Part shown: positions 8,126-19,011 of the stretch, piece after piece
How positions within the stretch are numbered: the first letter of the stretch is position 1
Layout: every line of letters begins with the position of its first letter
Assembly (NCBI GenBank): GCA_027459785.1
Contig: DAIDGU010000023.1
Coordinates: 25,987 to 89,986, forward strand
Length of the DNA: 64,000 nucleotides
Source: Ktedonobacteria bacterium
Lineage (GTDB): Bacteria > Chloroflexota > Ktedonobacteria > Ktedonobacterales > JACDGC01
Direction of reading: 5' to 3'
The notes under the pieces: model-generated
The model's database searches: none
The model's input: only the letters and a program-made list of their open reading frames with translations
What the model was told of the DNA's origin: nothing
Translations under genes and position numbers: made by a program

Positions 8126-8166
8126 GCCGAGCTTTTCAGCTTGCAGGCGGAAGCGTATCGGTGAGA
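8126..8166 (+). repeat. 41-bp direct repeat, copy 2
   Basis: Identical to 6445-6485. It lies between the toxin gene and the 3' end of uvrA and has no coding role here. Confidence 0.95.
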
Positions 8167-8222
8167 TTCTCGCCTGAGAAAGTTTTTTCTCAACGAAGGG
8201 CCAAACGCATTGCCACGCCCGC

Positions 8223-11441
<3,219 letters not shown>

Positions 11442-11505
11442 GCACAGACCCTCCGGGGTGGTGGCAAGGAGTGAACGAATAGAACGGATGTCATGGAACA
11501 AGTGT

Positions 11506-11514
11506 ATTATACCA
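11506..11514 (-). promoter_or_regulatory. Extended -10 promoter of uvrA
   Basis: On the minus strand TGGTATAAT (TGnTATAAT) lies about 65 bases before the uvrA start. No good -35 or SOS box is evident. The remaining bases to 11700 hold no gene I can support. Confidence 0.55.
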
Positions 11515-11707
11515 CATGCGCTCCTACTCTATTATGGCGACTAGGGCATCTGGCGTGCCATGAAGAGGACCAATCTCCCATCGCGCGTGCAACCCACGAC
11601 GACCGGGCCGCCCCCGCACCTTATACTGCCATTCATGTCATCCTCTGTCATATTGCCAGCGGACCAAGTGCGGCGAAAAAACCGGCAAAAAACAGAGCTA
11701 GATAACC

Positions 11708-11737
11708 TTGTTTTAACCTTGCGCGAGATGGTATAAT
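11708..11737 (+). promoter_or_regulatory. Sigma70 promoter of the NAD operon
   Basis: TTGTTT (11708-11713), an 18-base spacer and a perfect TATAAT (11732-11737) lie about 100 bases before nadB. Confidence 0.7.
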
Positions 11738-11747
11738 CTCTATATCG

Positions 11748-11772
11748 ACTTCGTGTAAAAAGTACACGAAGT
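11748..11772. promoter_or_regulatory. Perfect 10-bp-arm palindrome at the nadB transcription start (candidate operator)
   Basis: ACTTCGTGTA, a 5-base AAAAG spacer, then TACACGAAGT. It starts 10 bases after the -10 box, so it covers the expected start site. That is the position of a repressor operator. NAD synthesis genes are often controlled by NrtR, NiaR or NadQ-type repressors, but which one applies here cannot be told from the site. Confidence 0.6.
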
Positions 11773-11838
11773 ACCACAAATGGGCTGCTGGGGGCCGCTG
11801 CTTGGTCTCCGCGAGACTACGGGAGACTCAAGCACATT

Positions 11839-13524
11839 ATGGATGCACTCATCAACGACGGCCCGGTGGATGTCGTCATCATCGGCGGCGGCATCGCGGG
11901 GATCTCGCTGGCGCTACGGCTGCCGGCGACCGCGCGCGTCACGCTCATCACGAAAAACGCGCTGGGCGAGAGCAACACGCGCTACGCGCAGGGCGGCCTG
12001 GCGGCAGCCGTCGGCGCGCACGACAGCCCGGCCAGCCACATTACCGATACGTTGGACGCGGGCGCGGGGCATGGCGATGAGCGCGCCGTGCGCGTGTTGG
12101 CCGAAGGTGGCCCCGCCGCTGTCGCGTGGCTCGTCGCCGCTGGCACGCGCTTCGATCCCGCTGCCCCCCAGGCGGGGGCGGATGACCGCGCCCAGGTCGC
12201 GGGCAGCGATCCGCTGGCGCTGGGCCACGAGGCCGCGCACAGCCACCATCGCGTGTTGCACGCGCAGGGCGACGCCACCGGCGCGGAGATCGAGCGGGCG
12301 CTCGTCGCGGCGCTACGCCAACGTCCTGCGACCACCATCATCGAAGGCGCGCTCGTCACGGACCTCATCATCCACCACGCCGCTTGCGCCGGAGTGCGCT
12401 ACCTGGCGGCGGACGGCCAGACGCAGACGCTCACGGCGCGGGCCGTCGTGCTGGCGAACGGCGGCGCAGGCCGCCTGTGGCAGCGCACCTCGAATCCCCC
12501 TGGCGCGACCGCCGACGGGCTGGCGCTGGCCTGGCGCGCGGGGGCCGTCCTCACCGACCTGGAATTCGCCCAGTTTCATCCCACTGTACTCGTCCCGCCC
12601 GACCCCACCGCGCCGGCGTTCTTGATCTCCGAGGCGGTGCGCGGCGAGGGCGCGTATCTGCGCAACGCGCATGGCGACCGCTTCATGGCAAGCTATGCCC
12701 GCGCCGAACTGGAACCGCGCGACGTGGTGGCGCGGGCGATCCAGCAGGAGATGCTGCGCGCCGAAAACGATTGCGTCTATCTGGATCTGCGCCATCTCGA
12801 TCCCGACCATGTGCTGCGCCGCTTCCCCACCATCGCCGCCACCTGCGCGGAGCAGGGCATCGACATCGCGCGCGACCTCATCCCCGTCGCCCCGGCGGCG
12901 CATTATTTCATGGGCGGCGTCGCGGTGGATCTGGATGCGCGCACGACCGTTCCCGGCCTGTGGGCCGTCGGCGAGGTCGCCTGCACGGGCGTCCACGGCG
13001 CGAATCGGCTGGCGAGCAATTCGCTGCTGGAAGGCGTCGTTTTCGCCATGCGCGCGGCCACGGCCCTCGCGGCGGATCTCGCCAGTGCCAGCTCCATTGC
13101 TGCATGGCCCACCACCCCGCCCTTTGCCGGCGTGCTGCTCCCAGCGGCGACGATCCACGACCGCCCGCTGCTCGATCCGGCCCAGCGCCCGGCCATCCAG
13201 GCGATCATGTGGGAGCGCACGGGGCTATACCGCGACCACCTGGGGTTGACGCGCGGCGCGGAGGCGCTGCACGCGCTGGCCTCCAGCGCAACGGACGGCC
13301 CGCCGAACGACCGACGCGCAGCCTACGAGACGGCGAACATGCTGCTGGCCGCGCAACTCATCACCGCCGCCGCGCTGGCGCGGCGCGAGAGCCGGGGCGC
13401 GCACGCCCGCCGCGATTTCCCCGCGCCGGAACCTTTCCTAGCCGGCCACCACTTCTTCGCTCAGCGCCAAGCGGCAGCGGTCGCCACCCGATCTCAGCCA
13501 GCCGCCGATGAGAAGGGAGCCTAG
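11839..13524 (+). CDS. nadB: L-aspartate oxidase
   Basis: A cytoplasmic FAD enzyme that oxidises L-aspartate to iminoaspartate, the first step of de novo NAD synthesis. The 561 residues include the FAD Rossmann motif VVIIGGGIAGISLA (~12-25), the SNTRYAQGGLAAAVG flavin-binding loop, the active-site region EFAQFHPTVL, the ISEAVRGEGAYL segment, and HYFMGGVAVDLDARTTVPGL with the catalytic His region. The downstream EVACTGVHGANRLASNSLLE is also typical. A GGGAG site lies upstream of the ATG. It is the first gene of nadB-nadC-nadA and lies 2 bases before nadC. Confidence 0.97.
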   Translation: MDALINDGPVDVVIIGGGIAGISLALRLPATARVTLITKNALGESNTRYAQGGLAAAVGAHDSPASHITDTLDAGAGHGDERAVRVLAEGGPAAVAWLVAAGTRFDPAAPQAGADDRAQVAGSDPLALGHEAAHSHHRVLHAQGDATGAEIERALVAALRQRPATTIIEGALVTDLIIHHAACAGVRYLAADGQTQTLTARAVVLANGGAGRLWQRTSNPPGATADGLALAWRAGAVLTDLEFAQFHPTVLVPPDPTAPAFLISEAVRGEGAYLRNAHGDRFMASYARAELEPRDVVARAIQQEMLRAENDCVYLDLRHLDPDHVLRRFPTIAATCAEQGIDIARDLIPVAPAAHYFMGGVAVDLDARTTVPGLWAVGEVACTGVHGANRLASNSLLEGVVFAMRAATALAADLASASSIAAWPTTPPFAGVLLPAATIHDRPLLDPAQRPAIQAIMWERTGLYRDHLGLTRGAEALHALASSATDGPPNDRRAAYETANMLLAAQLITAAALARRESRGAHARRDFPAPEPFLAGHHFFAQRQAAAVATRSQPAADEKGA

Positions 13525-13526
13525 CG

Positions 13527-14384
13527 ATGGCCGATATGATGATCGATCAGGAGCAGATCGCCCGCGCGCTGGCGGAAGACATCGGGCGCGGCGACACGAC
13601 GACGCTGGCCTGCGTGCCGGCGACAACTCAGGCGCGCGGGCGCATCATCACGCGCCGGGCCGGCGTCATCGCCGGGCTGCCGGTCGCCGCCGAGGTCTTC
13701 CGCCAGATAGGCGACGGCATCCAGGTTCACGCCGTCGTCAGCGATGGCGACCCTGTGGCGGCGGGCGACGAGATCATGGCGTTGCGCGGGCCGGCGCGGG
13801 GCATCCTCACCGGCGAACGGGTGGCGCTGAACTTTTTGGGCCGCCTATCCGGCATCGCCACGTTGACGGCACAGTGCGTGGCCGCAACCGAGGGGACGCC
13901 GGCGCACATCGTGGATACGCGCAAGACGACGCCGGGGCTGCGGGCGCTGGAAAAGTACGCCGTGCGCGTGGGCGGCGGCAGCAACCACCGCTTCGGCCTG
14001 GACGACGGCATCTTGATCAAGGATAACCATATCGTCGCCAGCGGCGGCATCACCCAGGCGATCCAGAATGCCCGCGCCCACGCGCACCACCTGCTGCGCA
14101 TCGAGGTCGAATGCGACACGCTGGCCCAGGTGCAAGCAGCATTGGACGCCGAGGCCGAGGCGATCCTGCTGGATAATATGGCCCCCGCCGACCTGCGCAC
14201 CGCCGTCGCCCTCATCCGTGCCGCCCACCCCGCCACGATCATCGAAGCTTCCGGCAACGTCGGCACCGATCCAGCCAAGATCCGCGCTGTCGCGGCAACC
14301 GGCGTCGATCTGATCTCCATTGGGGCGCTGACGCATTCCGTCGCCAACCTCGACCTTTCTTTGGAGTTTACAGCAAGCGAATAA
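13527..14384 (+). CDS. nadC: Nicotinate-nucleotide pyrophosphorylase (carboxylating; quinolinate phosphoribosyltransferase)
   Basis: Makes nicotinate mononucleotide from quinolinate and PRPP, the third step of NAD synthesis. The 285 residues contain the family motifs EDIGRGDTT, GERVALNFLGRLSGIAT, DTRKTTPGLRALEKYAVRVG (the substrate-binding arginines and lysine), GGGSNHRFGLDDGILIKDNH and the C-terminal ASGNVG...GVDLISIGALTHS. The ATG at 13527 has AAGGGAG 8 bases upstream, lying within the end of nadB, so the two are translationally close. A family E repeat separates it from nadA. Confidence 0.97.
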   Translation: MADMMIDQEQIARALAEDIGRGDTTTLACVPATTQARGRIITRRAGVIAGLPVAAEVFRQIGDGIQVHAVVSDGDPVAAGDEIMALRGPARGILTGERVALNFLGRLSGIATLTAQCVAATEGTPAHIVDTRKTTPGLRALEKYAVRVGGGSNHRFGLDDGILIKDNHIVASGGITQAIQNARAHAHHLLRIEVECDTLAQVQAALDAEAEAILLDNMAPADLRTAVALIRAAHPATIIEASGNVGTDPAKIRAVAATGVDLISIGALTHSVANLDLSLEFTASE

Positions 14385-14395
14385 AAAAGAGGAGA

Positions 14396-14590
14396 ACGGA
14401 ACGCGAAATGACACGAAATATTCACGAAATGACGCGAGATGTGCTCAAAGGTGGTCAATGACTATCCTTGCTCGTCCATCTCATTCCGTGTTTATCTCGC
14501 GGTGTTTTCACATCTTTCGGGTTCATCTCGCGGTGATTTCACATCATTTCGTGTCGTCTCGCGGCGATTTCGTGTCATTTCGCGTTCCGT
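14396..14590. repeat. Family E inverted-repeat element between nadC and nadA
   Basis: A 195-bp element with perfect 24-bp terminal inverted repeats (14396-14419 and 14567-14590), starting ACGGAACGCG. Its right half contains several CTCGCGG/ATTTCGTG words in tandem. The same termini bound the element at 33339-33469, so this looks like a MITE-like family. It interrupts the NAD operon and would form a long hairpin in the mRNA. Confidence 0.85.
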
Positions 14591-14616
14591 CCCCCCAAGT
14601 AAGGAGTTGAGCGATC

Positions 14617-15879
14617 ATGGCGATAGATGTAACCTGCGATGAGAGCCAGGAGCAGCAGACGCTGCCGGTGCTGGCGGCCTGGCGGGCGAGCCAGCAGCGC
14701 GCGGTGGCGACGGGGCTGGCGCACGCGCCGCGCCACAGTGGCGCACAGCGCGCCGACGACATCCCCCGCGAGTATGCCACGCTATCCGCCGAGGAGGCGC
14801 AGGCGCGCATCGGCGCGGCGAAAGCGGCGCTGGGCGAACGGCTGGTGATCCTGGGCCACCACTACCAGCGCGACGAGATCATCCGTTGGGCCGATGCGCG
14901 CGGCGACTCGTTCAAGCTGGCGCAATATGCGACGACCAAGCCGGAGGCCGATTATATCGTCTTCTGCGGCGTGCATTTCATGGCCGAGAGCGCGGACATC
15001 CTCAGCGGCGCGCACCAGCGAGTGATCCTGCCGAATCCCGCCGCCGGCTGCTCGATGGCCGACATGGCGAACAGCGCCGAGGTGGAAGAGTGTTGGGCGA
15101 ATCTAGAGGCCGCCGGCGCGCTGGCCGAGGAGCCGAACCCGGACGATCCCGCGCACCCCCTGGCGGGCGTCATTCCCGTGACGTACATGAATTCGACCGC
15201 CGACCTGAAGGCGTTTTGCGGGCGCAACGGTGGCATCGTCTGCACCTCGTCGAATGCTGATCGCGTGCTGCGCTGGGCGTTTGCGCGTGGCCAGCGCGTG
15301 CTGTTCTTCCCGGACGAGCACCTGGGCCGCAACACCGCCCTGGCAATGGGCATCCCGCCGGAACAGATCGTCGTGTGGAATCCCAACAAGGATATGGGCG
15401 GTTTGGGGGATGAAGCTGAACTTTTGCAAAGCCGTGTGATACTCTGGAAGGGGTATTGTTCGACGCACCAGCGTTTCGCGCCGGAACAGATCCGACAAGC
15501 GCGGGCGGACTATCCCGGCGTGCAGATCTTGGTGCATCCGGAATGCCGCCACGAGGTGGTGGCGCTGGCTGACCGCGTCGGCTCGACGGAATACATCATC
15601 GCGCAGGTCGAAGCGGCCCCGCCGGGATCGATCTGGGCCATCGGCACGGAGATCAATCTGGTGAAGCGGCTTGCCGCCGAACATCCAGAGCAGACGATCT
15701 TCTGCCTCGATCCGGTCGTTTGCCCCTGCGCCACGATGTATCGCATCCATCCCGCGTATCTCTGCTGGGTGCTGGAAAGCCTGGTGCGCGGCGAGGTCGT
15801 CAATCAGGTGACGGTGGACGCCGCAACGGCCCAATGGGCGCGCGTGGCGCTAGACCGCATGCTGGCGAACAAGGCGTGA
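14617..15879 (+). CDS. nadA: Quinolinate synthase
   Basis: Condenses iminoaspartate with dihydroxyacetone phosphate to quinolinate using a labile [4Fe-4S] cluster. At 420 residues it is the long form of the family. Visible motifs are LGHHYQRDEI, DYIVFCGVHFMAESADIL, PAAGCSMADM (first cluster Cys region), VTYMNSTADLKAFC, CTSSNADRVL, FFPDEHLGRNTA, LVHPECRHEV (second Cys region), IGTEINLVKRLA and DPVVCPCATMYRI (third Cys region). The ATG at 14617 follows AAGGAG. The gene completes a nadB-C-A set. Confidence 0.96.
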   Translation: MAIDVTCDESQEQQTLPVLAAWRASQQRAVATGLAHAPRHSGAQRADDIPREYATLSAEEAQARIGAAKAALGERLVILGHHYQRDEIIRWADARGDSFKLAQYATTKPEADYIVFCGVHFMAESADILSGAHQRVILPNPAAGCSMADMANSAEVEECWANLEAAGALAEEPNPDDPAHPLAGVIPVTYMNSTADLKAFCGRNGGIVCTSSNADRVLRWAFARGQRVLFFPDEHLGRNTALAMGIPPEQIVVWNPNKDMGGLGDEAELLQSRVILWKGYCSTHQRFAPEQIRQARADYPGVQILVHPECRHEVVALADRVGSTEYIIAQVEAAPPGSIWAIGTEINLVKRLAAEHPEQTIFCLDPVVCPCATMYRIHPAYLCWVLESLVRGEVVNQVTVDAATAQWARVALDRMLANKA

Positions 15880-15883
15880 AGGA

Positions 15884-15925
15884 CGCAATGACGAGACACG
15901 AAGGAACACGAAGGATGTGAAGAAC
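15884..15925. repeat. Short ACACGAAG-type periodic repeat (family E related)
   Basis: ACGAAG words recur at 9-12 base intervals directly after nadA, as in the left half of the 4459 element. No pairing right half is seen, so it may be a decayed copy. Confidence 0.5.
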
Positions 15926-15967
15926 ACGAAGAAGCTTTTGCCTCCGTGGGGCATCACATCATCGTGG

Positions 15968-15987
15968 GGCGGACATTCCTGTCCGCC
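15968..15987. repeat. Family B hairpin repeat (GGCGGACA-TTCC-TGTCCGCC)
   Basis: A perfect 8-bp stem with a TTCC loop. The same loop and inner stem are found in the hairpin at 18954-18975. A GGACGGCGGGCGG tail resembling family A follows it. Confidence 0.8.
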
Positions 15988-16043
15988 AGGGACGGCGGGC
16001 GGCTGGATAGCATCATACAAGCGAAGGGCGTTGTTTTTTTATC

Positions 16044-16496
16044 ATGAGCAAAGCGGGATTGTTGGCGCGCATGCAGGCGGCAGGCGATGCGCTCACGGCG
16101 ACGTTGCGGTGCGTGCCAGCGGATGCCTGGGCGACGCCCATCAAAGCGAACGGCTATTCTCCCCATGACTATCTCAACTACACCTTGAGCGTGCTGGAAC
16201 TGGCGGGCAACGCCTACCTGCAAAGCTTGCGCATGGACCCCGTTATGATGGAAGCCGATATCGACGCCGAGGCGCGGCGCAACGTGGACCGGCGCAAGCT
16301 GCGCGCCGTCGCCACCGACTTCGACGACTATCTGGCCTCCCTGCGCGGGCTGCTCATCCTCATCGACATGGCCGACGACCAGCAGATCGCCGAGGTCGTG
16401 CAGGGTCGCAGCCGCGAAGATCGCTTCGACGTGCTGGTCGGCATCATGCAGCGCCTCAACGGCCTCATCGCTGCGTGGCTGGATGGGCGCGAGTAA
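16044..16496 (+). CDS. Small helical protein, possibly DinB-like
   Basis: A 150-residue soluble, mostly helical protein. The length, the helix pattern and the N-terminal arrangement (MSKAGLLARMQAAGDAL...PHDYLNYTLSVLELA) resemble the DinB/YfiT four-helix bundle family. The metal-binding histidine triad is not clearly present, since only one candidate His is in the first half. The name is therefore tentative and no reaction is assigned. The ATG at 16044 has no strong ribosome site. It stands alone between repeats and an opposing MBL gene. Confidence 0.6.
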   Translation: MSKAGLLARMQAAGDALTATLRCVPADAWATPIKANGYSPHDYLNYTLSVLELAGNAYLQSLRMDPVMMEADIDAEARRNVDRRKLRAVATDFDDYLASLRGLLILIDMADDQQIAEVVQGRSREDRFDVLVGIMQRLNGLIAAWLDGRE

Positions 16497-16569
16497 GGAA
16501 CCCCTCCGAGCAAGGATGAGATAGCCCCGATCAATTCGTCCTTCTACATCAACCGCACGTCCCCCATCC

Positions 16570-17688
16570 TCAGCCGAACGTGAGCGTCATGCCGGGTTGG
16601 GCGATGTCGCAATCTACCTCCGGGCCAAGGGCGGCGCGCAGGGCGCGGCGCAGGTGCCGGTCGCTGACGGGGCCGGTGGCGGGGTTGACGTTGCGGGCGC
16701 AGGCTTCGCCGCGCAACCAAGAGCCGTCCGGCTGCCGGCGGTCGCCCCAGCCGGAGTAGTGAACCAGGCGCGTCGCCTGTGGCTGCCACGCAGCGATGAG
16801 ATCGCGCACGCCATAATCCCCCGGCGTGCCGGCCTCCTTGGCCGGCTGCGGCTCGAAGGTGATATGCCCCTTGCCCGTCCGCCAGTTGGTCATCTCGATC
16901 AGCAGCAGATCCAGGTCGCGCATCTGATCATACAGCGGCCCGTTGAAAGGATCAAGCGTGACATCCTGCCAATATTCTTTCGGGCGACCGGACGGGTAGC
17001 GGATGAGATCCCAGCAGCAACCGATCCGGATCGGATCGCCCTGAGCTTGATCGCCGCTGGGCCAGAACTCGACCAGGAAGTTGACGCCGCCGTCCAGGTG
17101 TTCGGCGGGGATGGGCGTCACCAGCAGCGCGGGATGCAGTTCCACCGCCGCCAGTGCCAGCGCGGCATCCGTGATATCCGTGAAGGCCAGCCGGTCGTGC
17201 GCGCGGCGCAAGAGGCCGCCATCCGCTGGATCGCGCGGGTTCGGGCCGATGTAGCGTTCCCAGGTGTGGCGCGTCGTCCACACCGGCAGCGGCCACGGCT
17301 GCTCTTCCGGCGCGTAGTCGCCCGCCTGGCGTGCCATATCCAGTGCGTACATCAGCGGATCCAGCCCGGCGATGTGGTCCAGGTGGCCGTGCGTGACGAG
17401 TACGCGCTGAATCGGCTGGTAGCGCGCGGGCGTCGGCAGGGCGGCCAGGTTGTCTACCACGCCCATGCCGCAATCGATCAGCGTGTGATCGACGGCGACG
17501 CCGGCCTCCTCGATGACCAGCGAGGCCGACGTATGGGCCTGCCGCGCCCATGCCAACAGATCGGCGAAATCTTGCGGCGACGGCTGCTCCGGCAGCACCG
17601 GCTCCGCGCAACGCACGCAGGGGCACCCCGGCTGGCGGATGAACGCGGCCCCCGCGGCATGCATGACGACATGCAACTTGAGCGACAT
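16570..17688 (-). CDS. MBL-fold metallo-hydrolase (PhnP/PqqB-like)
   Basis: A 372-residue zinc hydrolase of the metallo-beta-lactamase fold, probably cytoplasmic. It has the metal motif THGHLDHIAG (HxHxDH) near residue 125. The N-terminal CPCVRC pair recalls the zinc site of PhnP-like phosphodiesterases. LLIEMTNW and LVHYSGWGD near the end occupy the places of later metal or substrate residues. The long middle section (VWTTRHTWERYI) is typical of this subfamily. The ATG at 17688 has GAGG 8 bases upstream; the GTG at 17697 overlaps it. Substrate unknown. Confidence 0.85.
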   Translation of the reverse strand: MSLKLHVVMHAAGAAFIRQPGCPCVRCAEPVLPEQPSPQDFADLLAWARQAHTSASLVIEEAGVAVDHTLIDCGMGVVDNLAALPTPARYQPIQRVLVTHGHLDHIAGLDPLMYALDMARQAGDYAPEEQPWPLPVWTTRHTWERYIGPNPRDPADGGLLRRAHDRLAFTDITDAALALAAVELHPALLVTPIPAEHLDGGVNFLVEFWPSGDQAQGDPIRIGCCWDLIRYPSGRPKEYWQDVTLDPFNGPLYDQMRDLDLLLIEMTNWRTGKGHITFEPQPAKEAGTPGDYGVRDLIAAWQPQATRLVHYSGWGDRRQPDGSWLRGEACARNVNPATGPVSDRHLRRALRAALGPEVDCDIAQPGMTLTFG

Positions 17689-17725
17689 CGCTGGCACCTC
17701 GAATTCAAAACGTAGCCGACCAGGG

Positions 17726-17797
17726 GACGCGGGCGATTGAGATCGCGCCTAGGGGCGTGCCGCCACGAAGTCCGCCGTCGCGGACTGGAGTTCAACC
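17726..17797. repeat. Family A (REP-like) repeat, left of the GT2 gene
   Basis: Runs from GGGCGATTGAGATCGCGCC through GGCGTGCCGCCACGAAG to a hairpin (GTCCGC-CGTC-GCGGAC). Bases 17766-17792 are a perfect 27-bp inverted match to 18744-18770, on the other side of the glycosyltransferase gene. Confidence 0.9.
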
Positions 17798-17876
17798 TGG
17801 CGAGCGTGTGATCGATGTTATCTACATGGTACACTATCAGGGATAGTGAGTGCATGGAGCGAAGTGAGGGTCTGGC

Positions 17877-18662
17877 ATGGCGGAGCCGCTGATTTCGGTG
17901 ATTATCCCCACGGTGCGGCGACCAAACCGCCTGTGGCGGGCGCTGGCGAGCGTGGCGGCGCAGACGTATCCGCTGGTGGAGGCGGTGGTAGTCAACGACG
18001 GCGGCAGCGATGCGAGCGCGCTGGTGGAACGCTACCAGGCTGAATTGCGCCGTCCGGCGCGCTATGTGGATCTGCACCCCAATCGCGGGCTGGCGGGGGC
18101 GCGCAACGCCGGCATTCTGGCGGCGGAGGGCGAGTGGATCGCGCTGCTGGACGACGACGACGCCTTCATGCCAGATCACCTGGCGCGGCTGGCACCTGCC
18201 CTGCTGGCTGATCAAGCAACCGTGCTGGCTTATGACGACGTGCTGATCGCCATCGAGGACGGCGGGGAAGACGACGTGCCGCCGCATGTGGTCGGCACCT
18301 GCCGCTTCGGTCGCCCCTATGAGCGCGCCGTCTTCGACCAGGACGACTTCATTCCACCCAGCGCCATGCTCTTCCGCCGCGCCGCTGGCCAGTTCGACAC
18401 GGTCATCCCGATGTGCGAGGACTGGGACTTCCTGTTGCGGCTGCGCGACCAGGGCGCGTTCGCCTACGTCCCCGGCGCGGTCGGCGTGGAATATAGCCTG
18501 CGCCTGCACGCGGGCGACAACCTGGGCAGCGACTTCGGTGCAGCGCGTCGCCAGGCGCTCAATCTGCTCAGCGAACGCTACGGCCTGCCCCCGCTCGTTC
18601 CCAAGACCTTCCTGGATGTCGCGCGCGACCTGGGCTTCGCCGTGGACTGGCGCGAACGCTGA
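17877..18662 (+). CDS. Family 2 glycosyltransferase
   Basis: A 261-residue GT-A fold glycosyltransferase without membrane helices. It has the nucleotide-sugar start PLISVIIPTVRRPNRLWRAL, the VVNDGGSDAS loop, NRGLAGARNAGILAAEGEW, the metal-binding LLDDDDAFMPDHL (DXD) and a CEDWDFLLRLRDQG motif with the likely catalytic acid. The donor and acceptor are unknown. An extended -10 (TGnTACACT, 17827-17835) lies upstream. The gene is flanked on both sides by inverted family A repeats (17726 and 18743), which may mark a mobile cassette. Confidence 0.9.
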   Translation: MAEPLISVIIPTVRRPNRLWRALASVAAQTYPLVEAVVVNDGGSDASALVERYQAELRRPARYVDLHPNRGLAGARNAGILAAEGEWIALLDDDDAFMPDHLARLAPALLADQATVLAYDDVLIAIEDGGEDDVPPHVVGTCRFGRPYERAVFDQDDFIPPSAMLFRRAAGQFDTVIPMCEDWDFLLRLRDQGAFAYVPGAVGVEYSLRLHAGDNLGSDFGAARRQALNLLSERYGLPPLVPKTFLDVARDLGFAVDWRER

Positions 18663-18742
18663 TCGCTATCTTTCACAGCGCCCTCATGAACTGCCCCACA
18701 GGCAGATGGGCTTCGATATGACTGACCACCGTCAAGGGCATC

Positions 18743-18818
18743 CAACTCCAGTCCGCGACGGCGGACTTCGTGGCGTCGCCCTTTGGCGCGCAAATGGTTT
18801 CAATCAATACCGCCCGCT
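18743..18818. repeat. Family A repeat, right of the GT2 gene (inverted)
   Basis: Inverted partner of 17726-17797. Its outer half (GCGCGC..TGGTTTCAATCAATACCGCCC) also matches, inverted, the repeat at 53495. Bases 18663-19011 hold only this repeat and the hairpin at 18954; no gene is seen. Confidence 0.9.
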
Positions 18819-18953
18819 CTCCTTCGTTCGTTACGCCGTCTTCATGTAACATCCCGACCGAATCAATCCAGCCCTACTATTAGCATGACCCGGCAACAGA
18901 GCGATTTGAGACACCGCTTATACGCTTTTCAGGTGATCAGTATGGATAACGGA

Positions 18954-18975
18954 GGACAGACATTCCTGTCTGTCC
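18954..18975. repeat. Family B hairpin repeat (GGACAGACA-TTCC-TGTCTGTCC)
   Basis: A perfect 9-bp stem with a TTCC loop, a second copy of the type at 15968. It lies downstream of the amine oxidase gene. Confidence 0.85.
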
Positions 18976-19011
18976 GGCCCCAATGACCATCATCTTTACC
19001 CCAAAGGGGTA

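Noticed and set aside
8175..8192. TGAGAAA-GTTT-TTTCTCA hairpin as a uvrA terminator
   Set aside because: The stem is AT-rich and no proper T-tract follows on the uvrA strand, so it is too weak to call.
11541..11777. 78-codon minus-strand frame upstream of uvrA
   Set aside because: It overlaps the NAD operon promoter and palindrome and lacks a ribosome site and protein-like composition.
11806..11838. Possible NAD riboswitch in the nadB leader
   Set aside because: Only a simple GTCTCC/GGGAGAC hairpin is present; the known NAD aptamer features are not recognisable.
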